From the NCBI RefSeq assembly GCF_000172075.1, contig NZ_ABIC01000015.1, positions 22,033 through 86,032 of the forward strand: a DNA stretch of 64,000 nt, in the 5' to 3' direction. Origin of the DNA: Shewanella benthica KT99 (lineage in GTDB: Bacteria; Pseudomonadota; Gammaproteobacteria; Enterobacterales; Shewanellaceae). Every line of letters begins with the position of its first letter. Positions within the stretch are counted from its first letter, which is position 1. Below the pieces are notes generated by a model. The model had not been told where the DNA came from. It made no database searches and was given only the letters and a program-made list of their open reading frames with translations. Positions 55,960-63,899 of this stretch are shown one piece after another. A program made the position numbers and the translations under genes.

Positions 55960-56731
55960 TGCTTATTAACTCTTTTGCTAAGTCTTTATAGTAGCTTGAG
56001 GCTACGTGGCCAGCTTTTAGTGCTGATACTGGTTCATGTTCAAATTCAGCTTCGGTGAATAAACTCCGCTCCCATATAACGGTCTTTGAAGTATTGTTCG
56101 GCCATCGTCCTGCTAGATACTCTTTACCGTAGGATAAGGCTCTTCTAGCGGTTCTTGAAATTTTAGAAGGGACAACTAAAAATTTGATTTCTTCTTCATC
56201 GATAAAGCGTACATCTTGTATATGCTCAAGTAAGGTTTCAACGCCATCTAGAGAGTGCTCTTTGAATTCTGTTGGAAATACATATTCTGTTGCAGCCATT
56301 ACAGCGTTTAAGCCAAGAACAGAGGTTCCAGGTGTAGTGTCGATAAGGATGAAATCATATTCAGATGATATTTTGTCTAAATGGATCTTTAACCGCTCTT
56401 CTCTTCTAGGAAGTGAGATCATATCCATGTCTAATTTAGTCATAATATCCCCTCGCTTGCCTGGAATGATATGTAGCTTTTCTTGTTCAATTCCTTTAAC
56501 TAGAGCAGGGTATATTGCTTTTTTTAAATCGAACTTCCGATCTAGTAATGCATCACCAATGTAAAATTCAGCATCATCTCGACCGTAAAATTTTGTGGTA
56601 TCTCCTTGTCCATCAAAGTCTATAACAAGGACTTTCTTGTTTTGTTTGCTTAGCTCAAAGGCAAGATTTACCGTGGTAGTGGTTTTTGTTACGCCACCTT
56701 TTCTACATCCAATCATACAGATACGAGTCAT
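55952..56731 (-). CDS. parA: ParA-family partition ATPase
   Basis: 259 residues from ATG 56731 (MTRICMIGCRKGGVTKTTTT), with GGGAGCGG upstream; the longer ORF start is unsupported. The deviant Walker A KGGVTKTT (residues 11-18, signature Lys11), Walker A' (VLVIDFDGQGDTT) and Walker B (FILIDTTPG) are all present. Such ATPases form nucleoid gradients that move plasmid or island DNA bound by a partner at centromere repeats. No N-terminal HTH is present, so regulation probably lies with the partner and the repeats. Upstream repeats overlap its leader. Plasmid-type rather than the chromosomal parA/soj. Confidence 0.88.
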   Translation of the reverse strand: MTRICMIGCRKGGVTKTTTTVNLAFELSKQNKKVLVIDFDGQGDTTKFYGRDDAEFYIGDALLDRKFDLKKAIYPALVKGIEQEKLHIIPGKRGDIMTKLDMDMISLPRREERLKIHLDKISSEYDFILIDTTPGTSVLGLNAVMAATEYVFPTEFKEHSLDGVETLLEHIQDVRFIDEEEIKFLVVPSKISRTARRALSYGKEYLAGRWPNNTSKTVIWERSLFTEAEFEHEPVSALKAGHVASSYYKDLAKELISNG

Positions 56732-56748
56732 AACCGCTCCCTTTTTTG

Positions 56749-57075
56749 TGTATAACATTAATGATATACATTGATTGGTTAGAGTCTAACTCGAACTAAT
56801 CTGGTTTGCAACGAGTTATGTATAACATTGATGATATACATTGAAGGTGAAGGGCTAACTCGAACTTGTTTTGGTTGTAATTAGCAGTGTATAACATTGA
56901 TGATATACACTCTAGGTTGGGGAGATCGTCATCGATGTGCTGGAGTTGGAAGTTTTAGGTATTTTTGTTTGTGAATTTGTATTTGAGAACTAAAAAGTTG
57001 ATGAGCATTTCGATTTTAGAGAAGCGCGAGCTATGTTAGGTGGGTACTGTTAATGTATAACATTGATGATATACA
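56749..57075. repeat. Four centromere-like palindromic iterons upstream of parA (candidate parS)
   Basis: Copies at 56749-56770, 56819-56840, 56888-56909 and 57054-57075. Each has half-site TGTATAACAT and mirror ATGATATACA, separated by two bases; three copies are identical and the first differs by one base. Spacings are 70, 69 and 166 bases. A further conserved piece, CTAACTCGAACT, follows the first two copies. Their number and symmetry, next to parA, point to a partition centromere and/or par operator. Confidence 0.8.
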
Positions 57076-57242
57076 TAGAGGTAAGGCTAAAAAATATGTT
57101 CTAAAGTGAATGCTTATGTTCTCATGTCGACCGACCCCTTTCTAGTTATTTGAACTTTGAACCGTCTTACGTTTGTGTTCGGTTACTGATTGAATATATA
57201 CTGTTTATTCATCCACGGCTCGATTTTAAAAGGAATATAGTT

Positions 57243-57371
57243 ATGTCTCTTAAACCAGGTCCAAAGCCAATTGCAGATTCAACTGGTAAGGTTGATCAGC
57301 GTCGACGTGATAACAAAAAAACTCCAGGAAACAATCCAGCTCTAAAACCTAGTAAGTCTTCTAAAAAATAG
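57243..57371 (+). CDS. Small basic protein (42 residues)
   Basis: ATG 57243 has AAAAGGAATATAG upstream and is preferred over the in-frame ATG at 57150. The product MSLKPGPKPIADSTGKVDQR continues with RRRDNKKTPGNNPALKPSKS and ends in Lys; it is rich in Lys, Arg and Pro and probably unstructured. No family recognised. A terminator follows immediately. Could bind nucleic acid or be a plasmid-encoded accessory protein. Confidence 0.55.
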   Translation: MSLKPGPKPIADSTGKVDQRRRDNKKTPGNNPALKPSKSSKK

Positions 57372-57391
57372 ATTTTATTTTCCTGTTATCT

Positions 57392-57418
57392 ATAGCCCTT
57401 GATTGGGCTATTTTTATT
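57392..57418. terminator. Terminator between the small basic protein and the recombinase
   Basis: ATAGCCC and GGGCTAT arms around TTGATT, followed by TTTTTATT; serves converging genes. Confidence 0.8.
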
Positions 57419-57430
57419 CCTTTGATCTTT

Positions 57431-58039
57431 TTAAGTTAGACGTTTTTTTACTTTGGAAATAGTATGCCTGGAACACCCCAATAAATTAACGATGTAGTTG
57501 TAACTTTTACCGTCAGTCAGCAAACCTTCTATTTTTTGATGCAGCACTTTGTCTTCCGGTCTGCCCTTATATTTACCTTCACGCTTTGCGCGCTGAACTC
57601 CTTGCGCTTGTCGTCTACGTCTATCTTCATAATCTTTACGCGCTACCGCTGCTAACATATCTAGCATCATGCTATTGAGCGCCGACATCATTCGTTCTGT
57701 AAACGCATCAGCATTTTTCATAAATTGATAACTGGTAGGGAGGTCGATAGAAACGACTTTAATACCTTTTTGGTTTATCTGGGTTTTGAGAGTCTCCCAA
57801 TCTTCACTGTTTAGCCGGCTTATTCGATCAACTTGTTCAACCAGCAATACATCTCCCGGTTGAGCGACATCGAGTAAACGAAACAGTTCGGGTCGCTTTA
57901 GGCTTGCGCCGGATTCGTTTTCTTCAAACCAACAAGCAATGTGTAAACCCATTTGCTCGGCAAAGTCTGATAATTGTTCCTGGGCTCTACTGGCATCTTG
58001 TTCCGCAGTCGATGCCCTTAAGTATCCATAAATTCGCAT
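57431..58039 (-). CDS. Serine recombinase (resolvase/invertase family)
   Basis: 202 residues; N-terminal catalytic domain MRIYGYLRASTAEQDASRAQ with nucleophile Ser10, the arginine-bearing motif VEQVDRISRLNSEDW, the long E-helix, and a C-terminal helix-turn-helix (YNYIVNLLGCSRHTISKVKK). Resolvases of this size resolve plasmid multimers or transposon cointegrates at a nearby res site, and inverted half-sites are visible directly upstream (58051-58158). Fits an ancestry in a plasmid or transposon. Intact. Confidence 0.9.
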   Translation of the reverse strand: MRIYGYLRASTAEQDASRAQEQLSDFAEQMGLHIACWFEENESGASLKRPELFRLLDVAQPGDVLLVEQVDRISRLNSEDWETLKTQINQKGIKVVSIDLPTSYQFMKNADAFTERMMSALNSMMLDMLAAVARKDYEDRRRRQAQGVQRAKREGKYKGRPEDKVLHQKIEGLLTDGKSYNYIVNLLGCSRHTISKVKKRLT

Positions 58040-58050
58040 TGCAGCCTTAG

Positions 58051-58158
58051 TTAGTGCATTTTACATAGGTTCCCATATGGTGGTGCATTATACATGTAGA
58101 AATGCTACATAGTGCACTTTGTTTGCGGTGGTGCATTATAGGTATACTTTATTTGCAC
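58051..58158. promoter_or_regulatory. Putative res site upstream of the recombinase
   Basis: Several GTGCA half-sites: AGTGCATTTTACAT (58053 on), the dyad GTGCATTATACATGTAG / CTACATAGTGCAC (about 58083-58117) and a second dyad GTGCATTATA ... TTATTTGCAC (about 58130-58158). Two or three subsites directly upstream of the resolvase gene are the classical res arrangement, which also regulates the gene. Confidence 0.6.
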
Positions 58159-58189
58159 TAGTTGATTGTCAGTTACCAAACTAATTTCT

Positions 58190-58500
58190 GTCGGATAGAC
58201 GACACTTGTTACCAAGTGCCGCCCTCCTAAGAACCAGCGTGCAACTTTCACTGCACTAGGCTCAAGCCTCCACTAAAGCACCGTTAGGTACCCAGCAACT
58301 TAAAAAGCAGTTTGGATAGGTTCAGACCACGAGTTACGACATGCTTCTGGCTGTTCCCGCTCGATGAATTTATCGAACTTCGTTACATTGTCAGATCCGC
58401 TACTTTATTCAGGATTCTAGGGTCATCTGGTGATACAGATGGTTCACTCAAAAGCGGTGAACAGTGCTTCATACGACCTCACGTCGCATGCCCCAAGACT
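58190..58500 (-). other. Group II intron 3' end (domains V-VI), ORF-less remnant
   Basis: On the minus strand bases 58263-58231 read GAGCCTAGTGCAGTGAAAG then TTGCACGCTGGTTC, a complete domain V hairpin with the AGC catalytic triad, a GAAA-type loop and GAGCC/GGTTC base pairing. Downstream is a domain VI hairpin (GGCACTTG-GTAA-CAAGTGTC) and the end CTATCCGAC, with a candidate branch-point A seven bases from the 3' end at 58190. There is no reverse transcriptase gene, and only ~240 bases separate domain V from the apparent 5' limit near 58500, too few for complete domains I-IV. So probably an internally deleted intron. Confidence 0.62.
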
Positions 58501-58527
58501 AATGTACATTTCACTTATCTGAATTAG

Positions 58528-59038
58528 CCCTTTTTAAACTAATGTAAAATACTGTGTTAGTGAACGTTACCCAGATTTTTGACCTGGCGGTGATCCTTAA
58601 TTGATTTAAAGTGCTTAGTAAAAAATAGAGAGCAATAAGCTCGCAATGACATCAATGAGCAAATATTTATTCATTGATGTGGATAAAAACCGTTCACTAT
58701 TTTACTCGTCAACAAAAATAATTAATAAATTTTTCTAACTTCTATTCATCTTTATTAACTCTAAAAACTGACACGGTTGTTAATTTTGTTTTATCCAGGT
58801 TGGCGCTGCGACGCAGTAATTATGGCAAGCCGAAAGAGTTATTAGCAATTACGCAACCTTCGGGTAAGCTGTTTCACATGATGAAGATGTTTTTATTTCT
58901 CCTTTTTATGTTGCAAAGTGTTTGATAGTAGTGTCTTATTCACCCCGGGTTTGTGACACGTGTAACAAAATTGATCGTTAGCATGTTGTAGCTCAATGCC
59001 AAAAGTATTTGGCATGTATTTGAGAATATGGAAGTTGT
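58528..59038. other. Region upstream of the microcin transport genes
   Basis: About 500 AT-rich bases. A plus-strand open stretch at about 58800-58925 reads LALRRSNYGKPKELLAITQP and then SGKLFHMMKM up to a stop, perhaps the end of an eroded gene; unrecognised. TTGGCATG and other AT-rich stretches near 58985-59015 probably include the hlyD promoter, and CCAAAAGTATTTGG (58999-59012) is a short inverted repeat there. Confidence 0.35.
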
Positions 59039-60286
59039 ATGTCTGAATTATTTCGTCAACAAGCCGTTGAGGCGCAGAAACAGAAATTACACGGTGATGT
59101 GTCATTGGCACAGCCTATTTCAATTTATATTTCTGTATTTACTATCCTGTCTATTATCATCGCCATTGTATTTTTCTTGTCTTTTTCTCACTACGCTCGT
59201 AAAGAAACAGTTCGTGGTTATTTAGTCCCGGACAAAGGCTTAATAAAAACGTTTGCCAACCGTAGCGGAAATATTGAAATATTGCATGTATCTGAAGGTG
59301 ATATTGTTAAAAAGGGCTCACCTTTAGCGACGATAGTATTAAGACGCAGCATGCTCTCTGGTGAAGAGTTAAGTGAGTCACTCATTGAAGAGTTGAGACT
59401 GCAACTTACGCTGCTTCAAGTTGAGCAGAGTGTTAATAGCACCATGGAAGTAAAAGATACCGCTCGTTTAAAAATATCAATGACGGATAGTCGCGCATCT
59501 CTTGCGGTATTGGCTAAGCTTGAAGCCCTGTTAGTTGAAAAGTTAGCGCTGCAAATGGCGCAACAGGTTCAGCATAAAAAGCTGTATAAAGACGGCTTCT
59601 TATCGACGTTAGATTACCAATCTCAGCAAGAGAAGTTCATTGCTGTTAGGCAAGAAATTGAAAACTTAACATCCAACCAAGTACAAATTCAAAGCCAACT
59701 CAATTCAGCGTCAGCAGAGCTGGATGTCTTACCCAGCCAATATGCACTTAAAGCCGGCGACCTAGCAAGGCGACGTTCAGAGCTCAAGCGTCAAATTGAT
59801 GAAACTGAAAATAATTATCGCTACGTTATTCGAGCAACAGAAGCAGGCACAGTTGCATCGATACAAATCGTAGAAGGTGAGTTTGTTGTCAATAGCCGCC
59901 CATTAATGAGTTTAATTCCACAAGGGGCGCAATTAGTTGCGGAGCTATTGCTGCCAACGCGTAGCGCGGGTTTTGTTAAGTTGGGGGATGAGGCCAGATT
60001 GCGGTTTGATGCATTTCCATACCAACGATTTGGTTTCCTAGCAAGCCAGGTTTCTCGGATTGATAAAGCGTTACTACTCGATGGCGAAGCCAGGGTGCCT
60101 GTGACCTTGTCAGAGCCTGTTTATCGCATTAGAACTCAATTATCAAAGCAAGATATGCTGGCCTATGGCGATAAGTTCCCACTCAAGAGCGGCATGTTAT
60201 TGGAAGCTGATATCGTATTAGATAGACGCAGCCTGCTTGACTGGTTACTTGACCCTATCTACAGCTTACAAGGGAGGGTGGGTTAA
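59039..60286 (+). CDS. HlyD/CvaA-family membrane-fusion protein of a bacteriocin exporter
   Basis: Periplasmic adaptor of a type I secretion system, linking the ABC exporter with a TolC-like outer-membrane channel. 415 residues: short cytoplasmic N-terminus, one membrane segment (about 30-52, ISVFTILSIIIAIVFFLSF), a lipoyl-like half (VRGYLVPDKGLIKTFANRSG), a long coiled-coil hairpin (about 110-240) and the second lipoyl/beta-barrel part (RATEAGTVASIQIVEGEFV). Similar in plan to CvaA of colicin V export. Its stop codon overlaps the start of the exporter gene by one base, so they are coupled. A TolC gene is not in the window. Confidence 0.9.
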   Translation: MSELFRQQAVEAQKQKLHGDVSLAQPISIYISVFTILSIIIAIVFFLSFSHYARKETVRGYLVPDKGLIKTFANRSGNIEILHVSEGDIVKKGSPLATIVLRRSMLSGEELSESLIEELRLQLTLLQVEQSVNSTMEVKDTARLKISMTDSRASLAVLAKLEALLVEKLALQMAQQVQHKKLYKDGFLSTLDYQSQQEKFIAVRQEIENLTSNQVQIQSQLNSASAELDVLPSQYALKAGDLARRRSELKRQIDETENNYRYVIRATEAGTVASIQIVEGEFVVNSRPLMSLIPQGAQLVAELLLPTRSAGFVKLGDEARLRFDAFPYQRFGFLASQVSRIDKALLLDGEARVPVTLSEPVYRIRTQLSKQDMLAYGDKFPLKSGMLLEADIVLDRRSLLDWLLDPIYSLQGRVG

Positions 60287-62442
60287 TGGTCGACACATCA
60301 TTAAACCAACCTAGTAACCCCGTCGAGTTGTTAGAGTTTTCTGGTAAGAAACGCGTGCCGCTCATCTTGCAGGCAGAAATGGCGGAGTGTGGCCTTGCTT
60401 GTGTCGCCATGATTGCTAGCTTTCATGGCCATAAGCTTGATATGGCAGCATTAAGGAAACGCTATAGTGCTGACCTTAAGGGGATGAAATTACAGCAACT
60501 TATTGGTTTAAGTGACAGCATGGGACTTGCTAGTCGTGCGCTGCGATGCCCGATTGAAGAGATTGGTAAGTTAGCTTTGCCCTGTGTATTGCATTGGGAC
60601 ATGAATCACTTTGTAGTGCTTACTGGTGTCACAAAATCAGGGGTGAGTATTAATGACCCTGGGCTGGGTAAGAGAAAGCTATCCCTTAAAGAGTTTGCCG
60701 AGCACTTTACGGGGATAGCACTGGAACTAACCCCCACAAAGGGCTTTGAGCAGCAAGATGAACGCCAACAAATGCGTTTATCCCAGCTCTGGAGCAAAAT
60801 GACAGGGCTGGGTAAAACCTTAATCTCTTTGTTCGTACTGTCCATATTACTTCAAGTTTTTGCACTTGTGACGCCCTATTACATGCAGTGGGTAGTGGAT
60901 GAGGTACTGATTAGTCAGGACAAACCACTGCTAATCGTGCTCGCGTTAGGCTTTGGCTTGCTTGCCATTATTAATGTCATTACTACCGGTGTACGTAGTT
61001 GGTTAGTGCTTAGGGTATCAAGCCTACTCAATATGCAGATGGGCGTTAATCTGCTGCGTCACCTGCTTAGATTACCCATGAGCTATTTTGAAAAACGCCA
61101 TATCGGCGATTTAGTTTCACGCTTTGGCTCCCTTGCTCAAGTACGTGAAAGGCTCACTACTGGACTCGTTGAAACAGTAGTTGATGGCGTGATGTCAATT
61201 GCCGTATTGGTGATGATGCTCTTTTACAGCGTCAAGCTGACTTTGGTGGTTGTCGCAGCCATTTTGATTTATGCCTTGCTGCGGTTAGCCCTCTATCGTC
61301 CTTTACACCGTGCAACCGAAGAGTCCATTCAGGCTAGCGCAAAAGAGCAGACTAACTTTCTTGAAAATATTCGTGGTATTCAGACTATCAAGCTGTTTAC
61401 CAGTGAGCCACAAAGACAAAGCATTTGGCAAAACCGTTATAGCGAAGTTATCAATGCAGACATTCGACTCGGTAAACTAAAAATCAGTTTTGAAGCGGTT
61501 AATAAACTGCTATTTGGCCTTGAGAACATCATTGTTATCTATCTTGCGGCAACAATTGTCATGTCGGGTGGCTTAACCATCGGTATGGTGCTGGCTTTTA
61601 TTGCTTATAAAAACCAATTAACGGAGCGTTTCGCGAGTTTAATCGAACAGCTTATTCTGTTTCGTATGCTGCGCCTACATTTGGACCGAATTTCAGACAT
61701 TGCACTGCATGAACAAGAAGCCAACCGTGAAAGCATTATGCCGCTTAATAAAGTGACCGGGCAACTCACCCTTGAGAATGTAAGTTATTGTTATGGAGAT
61801 AATGAGCCGAATATTATCAACGATGTATCCCTAACGATTAACGCACATGAATCAGTCGCAATCGTGGGAGAGTCGGGTTGCGGAAAAACAACCTTAGTCA
61901 AACTGATGCTCGGGTTACTCACCCCCACTCAAGGCCGCATATTACTCGATGGGCAAGATATTACTCAAATCGGCCTGACTCAATATCGGCAGCAAATTGC
62001 AGCCGTCATGCAAGATGACACTTTATTATCCGGTTCAATCGCCGACAACCTGACCTTCTTTGAGCCTGAGCCCAATTATCTACGCATGCAGCAATGTGCA
62101 CAAATGGCTGCGATAGACAGTGATATCAGTAAGATGACCATGGGATATAACACGTTGGTCGGTGACATGGGCAGTCAGTTTTCCGGTGGACAGGTTCAAC
62201 GTCTTCTACTTGCAAGGGCTCTATACCAGCAGCCTAGTTTACTGTTTATGGATGAAGCAACTAGCCATTTAGACATAGACAACGAAGCGAAAATCAGCGA
62301 GCAGATAAAGCATCTTGAAATAACCCGAATTATTATTGCGCACAGACCAGAAACCATCAAGCAAGCACAGCGGGTATTAGTGATGCACCGAGGTAAAGTC
62401 TATACGCCAGAAGAGATGCAGAAATTAACAGGAACGGAATAA
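60286..62442 (+). CDS. C39-peptidase ABC exporter for double-glycine peptides (CvaB-like)
   Basis: Cleaves leader peptides after Gly-Gly and exports the mature peptides. 718 residues: N-terminal C39 cysteine peptidase with Gln29, Cys35 (QAEMAECGLACVAMI), His108 (MNHFVVL) and Asp124 (NDPGLG); six-helix transmembrane domain (about 165-440); ATPase with Walker A GESGCGKTT (about 526), signature SGGQVQRLLLARAL (about 632) and Walker B LLFMDEATSHLD. All catalytic residues are intact. Two GG-leader peptide genes start 213 bases downstream and are the natural substrates. Confidence 0.94.
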   Translation: MVDTSLNQPSNPVELLEFSGKKRVPLILQAEMAECGLACVAMIASFHGHKLDMAALRKRYSADLKGMKLQQLIGLSDSMGLASRALRCPIEEIGKLALPCVLHWDMNHFVVLTGVTKSGVSINDPGLGKRKLSLKEFAEHFTGIALELTPTKGFEQQDERQQMRLSQLWSKMTGLGKTLISLFVLSILLQVFALVTPYYMQWVVDEVLISQDKPLLIVLALGFGLLAIINVITTGVRSWLVLRVSSLLNMQMGVNLLRHLLRLPMSYFEKRHIGDLVSRFGSLAQVRERLTTGLVETVVDGVMSIAVLVMMLFYSVKLTLVVVAAILIYALLRLALYRPLHRATEESIQASAKEQTNFLENIRGIQTIKLFTSEPQRQSIWQNRYSEVINADIRLGKLKISFEAVNKLLFGLENIIVIYLAATIVMSGGLTIGMVLAFIAYKNQLTERFASLIEQLILFRMLRLHLDRISDIALHEQEANRESIMPLNKVTGQLTLENVSYCYGDNEPNIINDVSLTINAHESVAIVGESGCGKTTLVKLMLGLLTPTQGRILLDGQDITQIGLTQYRQQIAAVMQDDTLLSGSIADNLTFFEPEPNYLRMQQCAQMAAIDSDISKMTMGYNTLVGDMGSQFSGGQVQRLLLARALYQQPSLLFMDEATSHLDIDNEAKISEQIKHLEITRIIIAHRPETIKQAQRVLVMHRGKVYTPEEMQKLTGTE

Positions 62443-62560
62443 ATATGATGAGCATGAGTTAAAAAGGTGCATCGGAAAAGGAATTTAAACGGTGAAATAT
62501 TGAGCTCAAAGTAACAACAATATTTCATCGGTTAAAAACAAGGATGTGGCAACTTTAGAC

Positions 62561-62605
62561 GGACGCCACACCCTTGGTCAATCGCTTAAGGCTGGGTGGC
62601 GTTCC
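62561..62605. promoter_or_regulatory. Long imperfect hairpin between exporter and precursor genes
   Basis: ACGCCAC-a-CCC and GGG-TGGCGT pair around an inner CCTT/AAGG stem. A smaller CCTA-gcact-TAGG hairpin follows. No T run follows, so it may be a partial terminator, processing site or stabiliser that sets precursor levels apart from exporter levels. Confidence 0.5.
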
Positions 62606-62655
62606 TAGCACTTAGGCAAACATAACGTTAAACAGTTTAAATTAAGGAAGATATT

Positions 62656-62793
62656 ATGCAAGAACTATCGATGGAAGAGATTGAGCAGGTTAATGGCGGT
62701 GTAATCCCTTTAGGTATAGCTGTAGCACTACATATAGCAGGTAATATAGGAAGTGGATATGCATGGTACAGGTTTGCACAGGATATGAGATAA
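62656..62793 (+). CDS. Double-glycine-leader bacteriocin precursor 1
   Basis: 45 codons from ATG 62656 with AAGGAAG upstream. The leader MQELSMEEIEQVNGG follows the class II bacteriocin/colicin V pattern LSxxEIxxVxGG recognised by C39 exporters. Cleavage after GG gives a 30-residue peptide starting VIPLGIAVALHIAG, with an AxxxG helix-contact motif (AGNIG), aromatic residues (Tyr, Trp) and a basic end. No Cys, so unmodified and without disulphides. Directly downstream of its likely exporter and 27 bases before precursor 2; they are probably two parts of one bacteriocin. Too short for most gene finders. Confidence 0.8.
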   Translation: MQELSMEEIEQVNGGVIPLGIAVALHIAGNIGSGYAWYRFAQDMR

Positions 62794-62820
62794 AAAATTT
62801 AATTAAATTAGGGGAATTTT

Positions 62821-62973
62821 ATGAGAGAGCTTACAAGTTGTGAAATTAATAACGTTTGCGGTGGTTTTTTTGGTTGGGCTGCCACAGCTTTTGTTAAAGG
62901 CTGGAACTACGGCGGAGGTCTGAGTTCATTCGGTCAAAACTATGACAATAGATATTTAATGCAAGCTAAATAA
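62821..62973 (+). CDS. Double-glycine-leader bacteriocin precursor 2
   Basis: 50 codons from ATG 62821, preceded by GGGGAAT. The leader MRELTSCEINNVCGG has the same shape as precursor 1 (hydrophobic at L4, I9 and V12, then GG). The mature 35-residue peptide begins FFGWAATAFVKGWNYGGG and contains a GxxxG motif (GWNYG), Gly-rich turns and an amphipathic tail. Its leader holds two Cys but the mature part holds none. The pairing with precursor 1 and the GxxxG/AxxxG motifs fit a class IIb two-peptide bacteriocin, or microcin in a Gram-negative host. Confidence 0.8.
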   Translation: MRELTSCEINNVCGGFFGWAATAFVKGWNYGGGLSSFGQNYDNRYLMQAK

Positions 62974-63033
62974 CTTTGTCTGGATGTAAAGCTTGCTTTC
63001 AACGAGCTTTACATCATTTTTATAAGGGTTTTT

Positions 63034-63237
63034 ATGCTTAAATCACTTTTAATTCCAGTTTTTGTTTTTGGTATTGTTAAGTTGGTCTTAACACTTGTTA
63101 TAGCGTTTCAAAGTTTAAATGCCTTTGTCATTACGTTGTTTGTGTTGTTGATTTTTGTAAATTTTTACATTTTGATTTTTTTGATTTCAGGTCGATGGCT
63201 AGGATTGGATACATTAAAAGGTAGTGTGTATAAATAA
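63034..63237 (+). CDS. Small two-helix membrane protein, candidate immunity protein
   Basis: 67 residues, almost entirely two hydrophobic segments (SLLIPVFVFGIVKLVLTLVI and FVITLFVLLIFVNFYILIFL) with a short charged tail ending GLDTLKGSVYK. ATAAGGG precedes the ATG. Immunity proteins of class II bacteriocins are frequently short multispan membrane proteins lying next to the precursor genes, so this is a good candidate. No sequence family is recognised. Confidence 0.6.
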   Translation: MLKSLLIPVFVFGIVKLVLTLVIAFQSLNAFVITLFVLLIFVNFYILIFLISGRWLGLDTLKGSVYK

Positions 63238-63324
63238 TTGCTGTTTTCCTGGATTGCCTTGGTTACTTTTTAGATTTGTGAGTTCCACGTTTTAAAATTT
63301 AAAATATATAAAAAAGGAGGGGAT

Positions 63325-63507
63325 GTGGTCAATACAAATAGAGGCGGAGGTGACGATAGAGATAGTCAAAATATCGTAGAACAGGTTCTTCCTGTAGAGT
63401 TTGGTATGATTGAATCATTACATAGCTCAAAAACATTATTGCTTATGGTTGTAATTGGGGTTATTTTTTTTGTTGGTTTTTTCTTTCTTTTACTATATAT
63501 GGCATAA
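63325..63507 (+). CDS. Small single-span membrane protein of the microcin locus
   Basis: 60 residues starting at GTG 63325 with a nearly perfect ribosome-binding site (AAGGAGG). Polar N-terminus (VNTNRGGGDDRDSQNIVEQV), then a C-terminal membrane anchor (TLLLMVVIGVIFFVGFFFLL). Unknown family. Possible immunity or export-accessory protein; the strong ribosome-binding site argues that it is truly expressed. Confidence 0.6.
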   Translation: MVNTNRGGGDDRDSQNIVEQVLPVEFGMIESLHSSKTLLLMVVIGVIFFVGFFFLLLYMA

Positions 63508-63899
63508 CATAAGTCTGTTTTTAATGGTATATGTACTAAGTTGCTAAACTTGTTAGGTTTTTGTGTTTGATGTGGACTGGTCTATTGGTGAGGTTGGCAG
63601 CGATAAGATGGATTGCACAAATAACGATGACGTGGCGTCATGAATCAGGGCAACCGCATGAGTTAGTAGAATGTTATCAGCAATAAATTACTAACCTATA
63701 TAATTCGTAGAACGGCTTACACTGTATAATATTCAAACACCGCTTTGTTGTTTTTTTTCGTTATAGTCTTAACCCAGTAAATGTTACAAAATAGATAGCT
63801 GAAATTAACAGAGGGTTAACTCGTGCGGTCGCCCTGCGCCATCAAAGGTAAGCAATGTTTATTTTATTCATTTTTATTTATAACTAAAGGAGTAGTCAT
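63508..63899. other. Intergenic region before the last peptide gene
   Basis: About 390 AT-rich bases. ATGACGTGGCGTCAT (63627-63641) is a short perfect inverted repeat. TTGTTGTTTTTTTTCG and a CGTGCGGTCGCCCTGCGCC stretch lie nearer the end. No further small GG-leader gene was found here on either strand by reading. Confidence 0.35.

Noticed and set aside
56749..57075. Palindromic iterons as a CRISPR array
   Set aside because: Repeats are 22-bp perfect dyads with unequal spacing and part-repeated spacers, and there are no cas genes; a ParA centromere fits better.
58312..58527. Plus-strand ORF of 71 codons
   Set aside because: It lies antisense to the group II intron remnant, has no ribosome-binding site and no protein-like features.
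62561..62655. Hairpin region before the precursor genes as an integron attC site (GTTAAAC is present at 62629)
   Set aside because: No matching RYYYAAC box lies at the 5' side and the arms do not extend to the GTTAAAC; no integrase or further cassettes are seen.
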